Assembly: GCA_007124475.1 (NCBI GenBank)
Contig: SLFB01000332.1
Location: 1 to 10,545, forward strand
Origin: Vibrio sp.
Lineage (GTDB): Bacteria; Pseudomonadota; Gammaproteobacteria; Enterobacterales; Vibrionaceae
Reading direction: 5' to 3'
Length of the DNA stretch: 10,545 bases
Both the position numbers and the translations under genes were made by a program. This document shows, piece by piece, positions 1-6,489 of this stretch; the first letter of the stretch is position 1; every line of letters starts with the position of its first letter. Under the pieces are notes generated by a model. That model made no database searches, was not told the DNA's origin, and worked only from the letters and a program-made list of their open reading frames with translations.

Positions 1-684
1 ACTGCACGTAAGCACATCACTGCTGGTGCGAAGAAAGTGGTTCTAACTGGTCCTTCAAAAGACAAGACGCCAATGTTCGTAATGGGCGTTAACCACAACA
101 GCTACGCTGGTCAAGACATCGTTTCTAACGCTTCTTGTACTACTAACTGTCTAGCGCCTATCGCTAAAGTACTAAACGACAAGTTTGGTATCGTGTCTGG
201 CCTAATGACCACTGTTCACGCAACGACAGCGACTCAAAAAACCGTTGATGGTCCTTCAGCGAAAGACTGGCGCGGTGGCCGTGGTGCTTCTCAAAACATC
301 ATCCCATCTTCAACTGGCGCTGCAAAAGCAGTAGGCGTTGTTCTTCCTGAACTAAACGGCAAACTAACTGGTATGGCTTTCCGCGTACCAACGGCTAACG
401 TTTCTGTTGTTGACCTAACTGTTAACCTAGAGAAAGGCGCTTCTTACGCAGAAATCTGTTCAGCAATGAAAGAAGCTTCTGAAGGCGAACTAAAAGGCGT
501 ACTAGGCTACACTGAAGAAGCCGTTGTTTCTCAAGACTTCATCGGTGAAGTACAAACTTCTGTATTCGATGCTAAAGCTGGTATCGCGCTAACTGATAAC
601 TTCGTTAAAGTTGTATCTTGGTACGATAACGAAATCGGTTACTCAAACAAAGTTCTAGACCTAATCGCTCACATCTCTAAATAA
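1..684 (+). CDS. gapA: Glyceraldehyde-3-phosphate dehydrogenase, C-terminal part (5' end outside window)
   Basis: This is the last 227 codons of a phosphorylating, NAD-dependent GAPDH, the cytoplasmic glycolytic enzyme that converts glyceraldehyde 3-phosphate to 1,3-bisphosphoglycerate. The open frame runs in from base 1 (TARKHITAGAKKVV...), so the ATG at 37 is an internal methionine and not the start. The catalytic cysteine lies in SNASCTTNC (codon 136-138) and the partner histidine in TTVHATTATQK (codon 217-219). Phosphate-site residues occur in PSSTGAAKAVG, and the C-terminal WYDNEIGYSNKVLDL motif is intact. E. coli GapA has about 331 residues, so roughly 100 N-terminal residues, including most of the NAD-binding fold, are missing because of the window edge. 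The codon bias is strong (CTA leucine, few rare codons), as expected of a highly expressed gene. It is followed by its own terminator. Confidence 0.97.
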   Translation, partial: TARKHITAGAKKVVLTGPSKDKTPMFVMGVNHNSYAGQDIVSNASCTTNCLAPIAKVLNDKFGIVSGLMTTVHATTATQKTVDGPSAKDWRGGRGASQNIIPSSTGAAKAVGVVLPELNGKLTGMAFRVPTANVSVVDLTVNLEKGASYAEICSAMKEASEGELKGVLGYTEEAVVSQDFIGEVQTSVFDAKAGIALTDNFVKVVSWYDNEIGYSNKVLDLIAHISK

Positions 685-713
685 TGTAACGATTAGCGAA
701 GTCATTCGTTGAG

Positions 714-744
714 AAAAAGGCGGCCATTGTGTCGCCTTTTTTTT
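714..744 (+). terminator. Intrinsic terminator of gapA, probably bidirectional
   Basis: A 9-bp perfect stem, AAAAAGGCG (714-722) with CGCCTTTTT (733-741), encloses a 10-nt loop and is followed by a run of eight T (737-744). On the minus strand the same stem is followed by five T, so it can also stop transcripts coming from uspE. It ends 2 bp before the ERIC repeat begins. Confidence 0.85.
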
Positions 745-746
745 AT

Positions 747-923
747 TATACCCAAACAACTTGGAGTTGCAGGTAGGCGGCAAGAGAGTGACAAATTTGT
801 CTGGAACAAATTTGAACAGCCGTAGGCTGGCCTTTGGTGAGAGCCACGGATGGCTCTCATAATCCCCATGAGCATAAGTAGACTATGTGATTGGGGCGAA
901 CGAACGTAGTTAGCACCCCTGCA
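747..923 (+). repeat. ERIC-family (IRU) intergenic repeat, copy 1, with 70-bp insertion
   Basis: The element starts with TATACCCAAACAACTTGG and aligns over its whole core with the reverse complement of the copy at 2945-3072. It contains the ERIC hallmarks GGTAGGCGGCAAG and CTATGTGATTGGGG (compare the classic enterobacterial ERIC core GTGACTGGGGTGAGCG). A 70-bp block (791-860) is present here and absent from copy 2. Recognisable homology ends near 923 (CACCCCTGCA). The expected last ~21 bp of the element are diverged and would run into the uspE stop codon (934-936). The element lies in the 3' untranslated region of uspE. Confidence 0.88.
791..860. repeat. 70-bp insertion inside ERIC copy 1, hairpin-rich
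   Basis: This segment is present only in copy 1 of the two ERICs in the window. It contains the palindrome ACAAATTTGT (791-800) with a second ACAAATTTG at 806-814, a 5-bp stem CAGCC/GGCTG with a 3-nt loop (817-829), and a perfect 9-bp stem TGAGAGCCA/TGGCTCTCA with loop CGGA (838-859). Insertions of about 70 bp at fixed internal sites are known for ERIC elements; assigning this one to that class is inference. Confidence 0.7.
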
Positions 924-933
924 TGCTGCTAAC

Positions 934-1881
934 TTAACGGGCAATATTTGGATCTAGTGGGCTCACATAACCTGAAGGTTTGAGGGCTAGTACGTCACAG
1001 TTTATTTTATCAATCACCTGCTCAGCAGTATTACCAATAAACACCGCGGATAAGCCGGTACGGCCGGTTGTTCCGAGAATCACCATTGCTGCATTGAGTG
1101 TTTGTGCTGTTTTGGGAATGATATCTTCCGGTAAACCTTGCTCGACAATGGTCTGCTCTTCAGCGAGGCCATGTTTTTGACGTAGAGCTTTCATTGCGGT
1201 GAGGTGATGACCACGTACTGCATCGGTATAAGTTGTGGGGTCAAACTCAGGTAACTCAATAGTAATGTTAGCAGGCGTTACAGGATAAGCATTAACAAGA
1301 TAGGGCGTGGCTTGTAAACGCTCGGTAAGATTTAATAACTGCTCAACGATTAAATCGTTCAATTGTTGATGCGTTTCAACTTCAGATCCCACATGCACGG
1401 AAGCAACAATGTTAGCATTCGCAGGCCAGTGGCTATGTTTGACAAGAAGCACCGGAGTCGGGCATTTACGCAATAGGTGCCAGTCAGTAGGAGTAAAAAT
1501 AACCGACTCTAAAACATCGTGTTTATGAGTGCCTTTGATTAAAATATCATGCTGACCATAAAACACTTCGCCGATAATCGCTTCGTAAGGACGGTTATGC
1601 CAGACGACTTTAACATCAAAAGCGATATCCGGTTTTAGATAAGGTTTGGCTATCTCATGCATCCATTCTTCACGTTGTTGGATCACGCTTCTGCGCATAG
1701 CGTCACGCTCTTCGATAGAAAGCATAGAAGTCATGTCGTAAGAAAAATCATAAATCGACATGAAAAGAGTGATATGACTCGGTGAGTGACTTTGTTCGGC
1801 TAGCTGGATAGCTCGGGCTAAAGCCGGTTGCTGATCATGGTTAATATCCGCAACGACTAAAATTTTGCTGTAGATACTCAT
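934..1881 (-). CDS. uspE: Universal stress protein E (tandem Usp domains)
   Basis: The 315-residue cytoplasmic protein has two tandem Usp domains (about 1-145 and 155-305), the arrangement of E. coli UspE (316 residues). UspE is linked to stress survival, motility and aggregation in E. coli. Shared stretches include KVVWHNRP, EAVIFTPTDWHLLRKCP-like sequence (here ESVIFTPTDWHLLRKCP), the PVTP.NI.IELPEFDP segment and MKALRQK. Domain 2 keeps the nucleotide-binding pattern G-2x-G-9x-G as GTTG...IGN (about residues 270-284). I chose the ATG at 1881 (MSIYSKILVV) because AAGGAG (1888-1893) lies 6 nt upstream and the N-terminus then matches E. coli. A TTG 10 codons further up is less likely. It lies downstream of fnr on the same strand, as in E. 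coli, with a hairpin between them. The stop codon is about 10 bp from ERIC copy 1, which may have supplied the C-terminal codons. Confidence 0.95.
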   Translation of the reverse strand: MSIYSKILVVADINHDQQPALARAIQLAEQSHSPSHITLFMSIYDFSYDMTSMLSIEERDAMRRSVIQQREEWMHEIAKPYLKPDIAFDVKVVWHNRPYEAIIGEVFYGQHDILIKGTHKHDVLESVIFTPTDWHLLRKCPTPVLLVKHSHWPANANIVASVHVGSEVETHQQLNDLIVEQLLNLTERLQATPYLVNAYPVTPANITIELPEFDPTTYTDAVRGHHLTAMKALRQKHGLAEEQTIVEQGLPEDIIPKTAQTLNAAMVILGTTGRTGLSAVFIGNTAEQVIDKINCDVLALKPSGYVSPLDPNIAR

Positions 1882-1973
1882 GTTAAACTCCTTGGTTAGG
1901 CAGGAGGTCAATGGATTACAGACCTTAACAACTACTGTATCTCAGTTGCGTTAATTTTTTTAGTAACTTTATG

Positions 1974-2021
1974 AGATTTTTAAGAAAAGTATGATGCAGT
2001 TCATCAAAGGACTGCATCATA
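1974..2021 (-). terminator. Hairpin after fnr, probable intrinsic terminator or attenuator
   Basis: A perfect 11-bp stem, TATGATGCAGT (1990-2000) with ACTGCATCATA (2011-2021), has a 10-nt loop. Read on the minus strand it begins about 10 bp after the fnr stop and is followed by CTTTTCTTAAAAAT. The T tract is interrupted, so termination may be partial and allow some read-through from fnr into uspE. Confidence 0.6.
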
Positions 2022-2031
2022 ACACATCAAT

Positions 2032-2784
2032 CTACTGGGTTGATTTAGAGACCCCAGCTAGCTCCATCAAAGTATCGTGATCTAGGATGGTGATATATTT
2101 CCCTTTTACGCTAAGAATCTCGGATTTTTGGAAGCGTCCCAGTAAACGGCTGATGGTTTCAACGGTTAAACCAAGATAGTTGCCAATGTCACCACGGGTC
2201 ATAGTTAGACGAAACTCTCTTGGGCTGAAACCTCGTTGAGAGAAACGAGTTGACAAGTTATATAAAAATGCAGCTAGACGTTCTTCGGCATTTTTCTTCG
2301 ACAGCAGAAGAATCATCTCTTGGTCGCCTTTGATTTCATTACTCATTAAGCGCATAATTTGCTGGCGTAGCTTAGGCATTTTACCTGATAGGTCGTCAAG
2401 GATCTCATAAGGTATTTCACAAACCATAGAGGTTTCTAATGCTTGCGCAAAGCTAGGGTGGGCATCGCCAGTAATCGCATCGAAGCCAACCAAGTCGCCA
2501 GCGAGATGAAATGCTGTAATCTGTTCATCACCTTGCTCAGTGATGGTGTAACTTTTTATCGTGCCAGATCGAATGGCATAAAGAGAGCGTAATTCGTCTC
2601 CAGCTTTAAAGAGGGCTTGACCTTTTTGAATAGGTTTTTTGCGCTCGATAATTTGATCAAGCTGATCCAACTCTGATTCATTCAAGGTAAAAGGGATGCA
2701 GAGCTGACTGATACTACAGTCTTGACAATGTATGGCGCAGCCACCTGATTGAACACGCTTCGCAGCAGGCTTTTCAGAAATCAT
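2032..2784 (-). CDS. fnr: FNR, oxygen-sensing [4Fe-4S] transcription regulator
   Basis: This 250-residue CRP/FNR-family regulator has exactly the length of E. coli FNR and is largely identical to it by eye. With an oxygen-labile [4Fe-4S] cluster bound it dimerises and activates or represses anaerobic genes at TTGAT-N4-ATCAA sites. The N-terminal cluster ligands are C20, C23 and C29 (GGCAIHCQDCSISQLC), and the fourth, C122, is in LETSMVC. The cyclic-nucleotide-binding-like beta roll spans about 30-150, followed by the dimerisation helix. The C-terminal helix-turn-helix carries the DNA-reading TVETISR (E209, S212, R213), identical to E. coli. In Vibrionaceae the gene has also been called etrA. 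The start has a GAAAGG-type ribosome site (2790-2795) 5 nt upstream. A perfect FNR box just upstream points to autoregulation. The gene shares its strand with uspE. Confidence 0.98.
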   Translation of the reverse strand: MISEKPAAKRVQSGGCAIHCQDCSISQLCIPFTLNESELDQLDQIIERKKPIQKGQALFKAGDELRSLYAIRSGTIKSYTITEQGDEQITAFHLAGDLVGFDAITGDAHPSFAQALETSMVCEIPYEILDDLSGKMPKLRQQIMRLMSNEIKGDQEMILLLSKKNAEERLAAFLYNLSTRFSQRGFSPREFRLTMTRGDIGNYLGLTVETISRLLGRFQKSEILSVKGKYITILDHDTLMELAGVSKSTQ

Positions 2785-2801
2785 AACAACCTTTCACTAA
2801 A

Positions 2802-2815
2802 TTGATATACATCAA
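2802..2815 (-). promoter_or_regulatory. FNR box upstream of fnr
   Basis: The sequence TTGATATACATCAA is a perfect match to the FNR consensus TTGAT-N4-ATCAA and also a strong CRP/FNR-type dyad. It lies 17 bp upstream of the fnr ATG. AT-rich -10-like sequences on the minus strand (TAATAT at 2818-2823 or TATTAT at 2815-2820) directly precede it, so bound FNR would sit at or just past the transcription start. That placement suggests negative autoregulation. The site is seen; the mode of control is inferred. Confidence 0.85.
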
Positions 2816-2944
2816 TAATATTAGCATTCATTAGAGCTAAAGGATAGTGATCCCGTCATGAGTTCTATGCGTTATCAACCATGAAACTGATAAATTCAGT
2901 TTTATCTCTTACTTCAGTTATCAGTCTCTGTACAAAACAGGTTA

Positions 2945-3072
2945 TATACCCTTCCGACTTGAAGCTGCAGGGGTGTTGGCTACGTTCGTTCACCCCAATC
3001 ACATAGACTATCTATGCTCATGGGGACTCACTCACTTGCCGCCTACCTGCAACTCCAAGTTGTTTGGTTATA
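2945..3072 (-). repeat. ERIC-family (IRU) intergenic repeat, copy 2
   Basis: This 128-bp element runs from TATACCCTTCCGACTTGAAG to CAAGTTGTTTGGTTATA, with TATA at both ends. It is imperfectly palindromic. Its centre, CACCCCAATCACATAG...CTATGCTCATGGGGACTCAC, corresponds to the two conserved ERIC primer-site regions of enterobacteria (ERIC2 and ERIC1R). The length agrees with the usual ERIC size of about 127 bp. It is in inverted orientation relative to copy 1 and lies about 160 bp upstream of fnr. Confidence 0.92.
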
Positions 3073-3106
3073 CCGAAACCTCTTGAAATTATAAGTAGCT
3101 AGCCAC

Positions 3107-3131
3107 AATAACATAGACAAGCGATGTTATT
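3107..3131. other. Perfect 8-bp inverted repeat (hairpin)
   Basis: AATAACAT (3107-3114) and ATGTTATT (3124-3131) flank a 9-nt loop. The outer TAGCC (3100-3104) can pair with GGCTA (3146-3150), giving a nested structure. No T tract follows on either strand, so it does not look like an intrinsic terminator. Function unknown. Confidence 0.4.
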
Positions 3132-3290
3132 AGAAGAAACGAGGGGGCTAACACTCCGCTGCTTCAATTGAAAGACTGTCGAGGCATAGAGGATAAAGTG
3201 AAATAAGGTTGGTTTGGGTTTTACCGCCACTGTATTTTCATTTTTTTACGTTTATACTCGACTTATTGAAACCGTTTTAAGGAAGGTTAA

Positions 3291-3485
3291 ATGCCGGCTG
3301 AAAAATTGACCAAGAGTAAGTTAATCCAAATTTTATTTATGCTGATGATTTTGCTTAGTGCCTTTTTCTGGCGCACTATAACTTATTACAATGAACCAGA
3401 AAATGTAGATGAAACTATGATTGAAATAAATACAAATGATAATGATAAAGTAGAAAATGCCGACCAGGATGCAAAAAAACCATAA
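3291..3485 (+). CDS. Small single-pass membrane protein of unknown function
   Basis: The 64-residue product starts with a basic N-terminus (MPAEKLTKSK), then one hydrophobic helix (about residues 11-32, LIQILFMLMILLSAFFW), then a hydrophilic, acidic and Asn-rich tail (about 33-64, e.g. ENVDETMIEINTNDND). A basic N-terminus predicts an N-in, C-out inner-membrane topology with the acidic tail in the periplasm. There is no lipobox cysteine. A good ribosome site, AAGGAAGG (3279-3286), precedes the ATG, which supports real translation. I do not recognise the family. It precedes the NosP-like gene by 74 bp on the same strand and could share its transcript, but no functional link can be read from the sequence. 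Confidence 0.72.
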   Translation: MPAEKLTKSKLIQILFMLMILLSAFFWRTITYYNEPENVDETMIEINTNDNDKVENADQDAKKP

Positions 3486-3489
3486 ATAT

Positions 3490-3505
3490 TTGAATAGCGA
3501 TTCAA
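3490..3505 (+). promoter_or_regulatory. 16-bp palindrome upstream of the NosP-like gene (possible operator)
   Basis: TTGAATAGCGATTCAA is a perfect 6-4-6 dyad, starting 5 bp after the stop of the small membrane-protein gene and 54 bp upstream of the FIST gene start. It resembles an FNR box with one extra base per half-site (TTGAAT/ATTCAA against TTGAT/ATCAA), so binding by FNR itself is doubtful. It could be an operator for another dimeric regulator or a short mRNA hairpin. Confidence 0.4.
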
Positions 3506-3559
3506 CCCATTAGTCTATAGTGGTAGTATGCTGTATTTATTGTTTCAAGTTACTCATTC

Positions 3560-4750
3560 ATGAATTTTATAACGGCGGTTAGCCATCTTGAGAATACTGA
3601 ACAAGCGATCAAATCACTTGCAACAACCATAGCCAGTGAAAGAAAGCTATCTAATGTAATTTGCTATTACACTCAAGAGTATCCCCCAGAACAAATTCAT
3701 CGAGCGCTATCACATCACTTTCCAACTATCCCTTTTATTGGCTGTTCATCTTGCCAAGGTTTGATGACTGAGCATGGGTTTCATGCTGGTCCTGTTGTTG
3801 CATTAATGGGCATTTATGATCAGCAACCCTGCGCCTATGGAAATGGCTTGGTTGAGCTCAATGATAATATCGATCAAAAACAAGCCGCATATCGTGCTAT
3901 TCAACAAGCATTAATACAAGCTGGACGAGTAGGAGAGATCCCTAATCTGATTCTTTTACATGCAACACCGGGTTTTGAAGAAGAATTTATTGATGTCATT
4001 GATGATACCTTTGGTACCCGAGTGCCGATTATTGGAGGCAGTGCAGCAGATAACCATATCCAAGGTCAATGGTCGATAATGACTCAAGATAGTTGGACTC
4101 AGAAGGGAATTGCCTTACAACTTTTTTTTCCGTCTATGACATTATCTGCAGGATTCAGTGCGGGGTATTCGCCAACTGAGTTTGAAGGTATTGTCACTCA
4201 AGTTAATGGTCGGTTTGTAAAAAGAATAGATGGTGAGCCCGCTGCTTGTATTTATAAAGAGTGGATCGGCGATCATTCTGGGGTCCAATTTGAAAACACT
4301 TATTTATTTGATCATGTGACTCGATTTCCGCTAGGTCGAATAGCCGGTTATATCAAGCAACAGCCTTATTATAAATTATCCCATCCAGTTCGAGTTCATA
4401 CTGACGGTTCTTTGGAGCTCTTTTCAACGCTAAGGGAAGGGGAAACGATTTATCTCATGACAGGGTCTAAAAATCAGTTAATTCAACGAGCGACACAAGT
4501 CGTTCGGGATGCTAATGCGCAAAATTACCATCGCTCTAGTTTATTAGGAGCCATTTTAATTTATTGTGCAGGTGCAATGTTACGACTAGGTCAAGATATG
4601 TCGATGGTTCATCAACAATTATTGCAGCAAATGCAAGGGCAGCCGTTTATTTGTCCATTTACATTCGGTGAGCAGGGACGTTTCATTGGTGGTGAAAATG
4701 GGCACGGAAACCTGATGATCGCATCAGTTATTTTTTATGAATCAGATTAA
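3560..4750 (+). CDS. nosP: FIST-domain protein, NosP-like nitric oxide/heme sensor
   Basis: The 396-residue soluble protein has the FIST_N plus FIST_C architecture. Visible features are the N-terminal TAVSHLENTEQAI start, the glycine/cysteine turn FIGCSSCQG (residues 60-66), GGSAADN (159-165) closing the FIST_N half, and the C-terminal CPFTFGEQG (365-373). In several proteobacteria, including V. cholerae and Pseudomonas aeruginosa, proteins of this kind (NosP) bind heme and nitric oxide and control the autophosphorylation of a kinase encoded next door. The heme-ligand residue cannot be assigned from sequence alone. There is no signal peptide or membrane segment. The start has no clear Shine-Dalgarno; an in-frame TAG at 3524-3526 and the absence of another ATG make 3560 the only reasonable choice. 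It is followed 5 bp later by a hybrid histidine kinase, the arrangement expected for NosP and its partner. The family call is strong; the NO function is inferred from family and context. Confidence 0.88.
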   Translation: MNFITAVSHLENTEQAIKSLATTIASERKLSNVICYYTQEYPPEQIHRALSHHFPTIPFIGCSSCQGLMTEHGFHAGPVVALMGIYDQQPCAYGNGLVELNDNIDQKQAAYRAIQQALIQAGRVGEIPNLILLHATPGFEEEFIDVIDDTFGTRVPIIGGSAADNHIQGQWSIMTQDSWTQKGIALQLFFPSMTLSAGFSAGYSPTEFEGIVTQVNGRFVKRIDGEPAACIYKEWIGDHSGVQFENTYLFDHVTRFPLGRIAGYIKQQPYYKLSHPVRVHTDGSLELFSTLREGETIYLMTGSKNQLIQRATQVVRDANAQNYHRSSLLGAILIYCAGAMLRLGQDMSMVHQQLLQQMQGQPFICPFTFGEQGRFIGGENGHGNLMIASVIFYESD

Positions 4751-4755
4751 TTGAT

Positions 4756-6480
4756 ATGGAATTGCAATATAAAGAACAGCTAGCTGAGCTGTTAGTAGAA
4801 TTAGAAAAAAGCAAAGACCGTGAGCAACGATTAGCTGAAGAAAATCGAGTGATTCTTAGTGCAATTTCAGCACTCAGTTTTGCTGAAAATAAATATCAAA
4901 TCTTTGAAGAGCTAAAAACCGTATTGCATCGCTACATAAAATTCGATGATTTCATTGTTATCTCAAAAAGTAAATCGAGCCAAGTATTTTCCACTTTTTT
5001 GTCTTCGAATCTTGCATATCAAGGTAATGTTTGGGAATGCGGCGAAAAATTTCAACGCGTTCTCAATGGCGAATCCATGATTCTGTTTGATCCCAATAAC
5101 TTGGTGGAATTTCAGCGTTTAAATCCTTTCTTACAAAATCAAATTCATTCGGTGCTAGTCACAGGGCTTCGTGCGCAAACCAGTGATTTAGTCTTACTGT
5201 TATTTGGCGCCCAAAAAGGGCAGTTTAGCTTAGAGGCCAAAGCGACTTTACAGCGTTTTAGGCCTCTGATCCAAAGAGCTATCAACGATATTGAGCATAA
5301 AGAAGAGTTACAGGCACTGGTACGCATTAAAACTCATGAATCTTATCTTGCTCAGCAGCAAGCAGAGCGAGCCAATCAGGCGAAGTCGCAATTTTTAGCC
5401 ATGATGAGCCATGAGTTAAGAACGCCGCTTAATGCAGTATTGGGATTGATTGATGTATTAGGCGAGGATGCTAGTCAGGCACAACGTGAATTATTAAAAC
5501 AAATTGAAAGTTCAGCTGAGCTCCTATTGGTTATTATTAACGATATCCTAGATTTATCTCAAATTGAGACAGGACACTTTAAGTTACAATGTCACTGGGT
5601 GTTGTTACACGACCAGCTACTGAATACTTTGCTCTATCATCAAAATGCTTGTTATAGCAAAGGTCTTGAATTTAGGGTTACTCACTCAATCAATGAACAA
5701 CTTGAATATTGGGTCGATTCAACGCGTTTAATTCAAATTCTGATAAATATCATTGGTAATGCGATCAAATTTACTCATCAAGGTTCGATAGATGTGCGTT
5801 TGACGGCTGATAACGGTTGGCTTGTGATTCATGTACAAGATACCGGGATTGGGATTGCAAAAGAGCGAGTGGAAGCGCTATTTTCGCCATTTATACAAGC
5901 TGATAGCTCAATTACGCGTAATTATGGTGGCACAGGGCTCGGGTTAACGATTACCAAACATTTAGTAGAATTAATGGGAGGGAATATTGCTGTTGCAAGT
6001 AAAGTGGATCAAGGCAGTACTTTTACTATTTCGATTCCGATTAAATCGCGTCCGCTACAAAGTTTAGACACCAATACAGTAAGCTCCGAGTCACGCCAAC
6101 TGACAGCCAATGTTAAAAATATTCTGGTCGTAGAAGACACGAAAACCAATCAAATGGTTATCGAGTTAATGTTATCGCGCATGGGTTACAATGTCACAAT
6201 TGCGGATAATGGCTATCTAGCGGTGCAGTTAATGTCAGATAACAAGCACCAATTTGATATGATCTTTATGGATATTTCCATGCCTGTCATGGATGGTATT
6301 GAGGCCACCAAGATTTTAAGGCAACAAGGCATTATATTGCCGATCATCGCCTTAACAGCACACTCGATGCTTGAAGAGCACCGAGCATTTTATGAAGCAG
6401 GAATGAATGACATTGTTTTGAAACCTGTGAGAAGCCAAGATTTCAAACTGGTTTTAGCTAAATATTTACCACAAGACTAA
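4756..6480 (+). CDS. vpsS: Soluble hybrid histidine kinase, VpsS-like NosP partner
   Basis: The 574-residue kinase has no transmembrane segment. Order: a Glu/Lys-rich N-terminal coiled coil (about 1-45), a GAF-like or undefined region (about 45-185), a linker helix, HisKA with phospho-acceptor H219 (MMSHELRTPLN), and HATPase_c with N335 (IIGNAIKFT), DTGIGI (362-367) and GGTGLGL (391-397). A receiver domain follows (about 452-573) with acidic E460/D461, phospho-acceptor D506 (FMDISMP) and K556 (VLKPV). All catalytic residues are present, so it should be active. There is no Hpt domain, so phosphate would have to pass to a separate Hpt protein. In V. cholerae the NosP-linked kinase VpsS signals through the Hpt protein LuxU to LuxO, affecting quorum-sensing output and biofilm; the same wiring here is inference. 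It starts 5 bp after the FIST stop with no clear ribosome site, suggesting translational coupling. The symbol rests on architecture and neighbour and not on a database match. Confidence 0.85.
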   Translation: MELQYKEQLAELLVELEKSKDREQRLAEENRVILSAISALSFAENKYQIFEELKTVLHRYIKFDDFIVISKSKSSQVFSTFLSSNLAYQGNVWECGEKFQRVLNGESMILFDPNNLVEFQRLNPFLQNQIHSVLVTGLRAQTSDLVLLLFGAQKGQFSLEAKATLQRFRPLIQRAINDIEHKEELQALVRIKTHESYLAQQQAERANQAKSQFLAMMSHELRTPLNAVLGLIDVLGEDASQAQRELLKQIESSAELLLVIINDILDLSQIETGHFKLQCHWVLLHDQLLNTLLYHQNACYSKGLEFRVTHSINEQLEYWVDSTRLIQILINIIGNAIKFTHQGSIDVRLTADNGWLVIHVQDTGIGIAKERVEALFSPFIQADSSITRNYGGTGLGLTITKHLVELMGGNIAVASKVDQGSTFTISIPIKSRPLQSLDTNTVSSESRQLTANVKNILVVEDTKTNQMVIELMLSRMGYNVTIADNGYLAVQLMSDNKHQFDMIFMDISMPVMDGIEATKILRQQGIILPIIALTAHSMLEEHRAFYEAGMNDIVLKPVRSQDFKLVLAKYLPQD

Positions 6481-6489
6481 TCTTGTGGT
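6468..6489 (+). other. Hairpin spanning the kinase stop codon
   Basis: A perfect 9-bp stem, ACCACAAGA (6468-6476) with TCTTGTGGT (6481-6489), has a 4-nt loop CTAA that contains the kinase stop codon. The following sequence (GGTCAGGCTCTTTCTAA) is only weakly T-rich, so it is at best a poor intrinsic terminator. It may instead protect the mRNA 3' end. Confidence 0.5.

Larger units (their letters stand above)
2785..3290. other. Divergent intergenic region between fnr and the small membrane-protein gene
   Basis: This 506-bp gap holds the fnr leader and FNR box, an inverted repeat pair around 2884-2925 (AAACTGA/TCAGTTT at 2884-2902; ACTGATAA/TTATCAGT at 2886-2925), ERIC copy 2 (2945-3072), a hairpin region at 3100-3150, and the probable promoter of the downstream gene. 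I see no convincing additional open reading frame. The TATACT hexamer at 3253-3258 is a candidate -10 for the gene at 3291, but its -35 partner is weak. Confidence 0.6.

Noticed and set aside
702..944. 80-codon open frame on the minus strand
   Set aside because: It lies almost wholly within the gapA terminator and ERIC copy 1, so it is repeat sequence read by chance.
1882..1911. TTG start giving uspE ten extra residues
   Set aside because: The ATG at 1881 has AAGGAG at ideal spacing and gives the family N-terminus.
2847..2859. GTGATCCCGTCAT as a matS site
   Set aside because: Three mismatches to the strict matS consensus, including both outer half-site ends, and it lies near fnr with no reason to expect MatP control.
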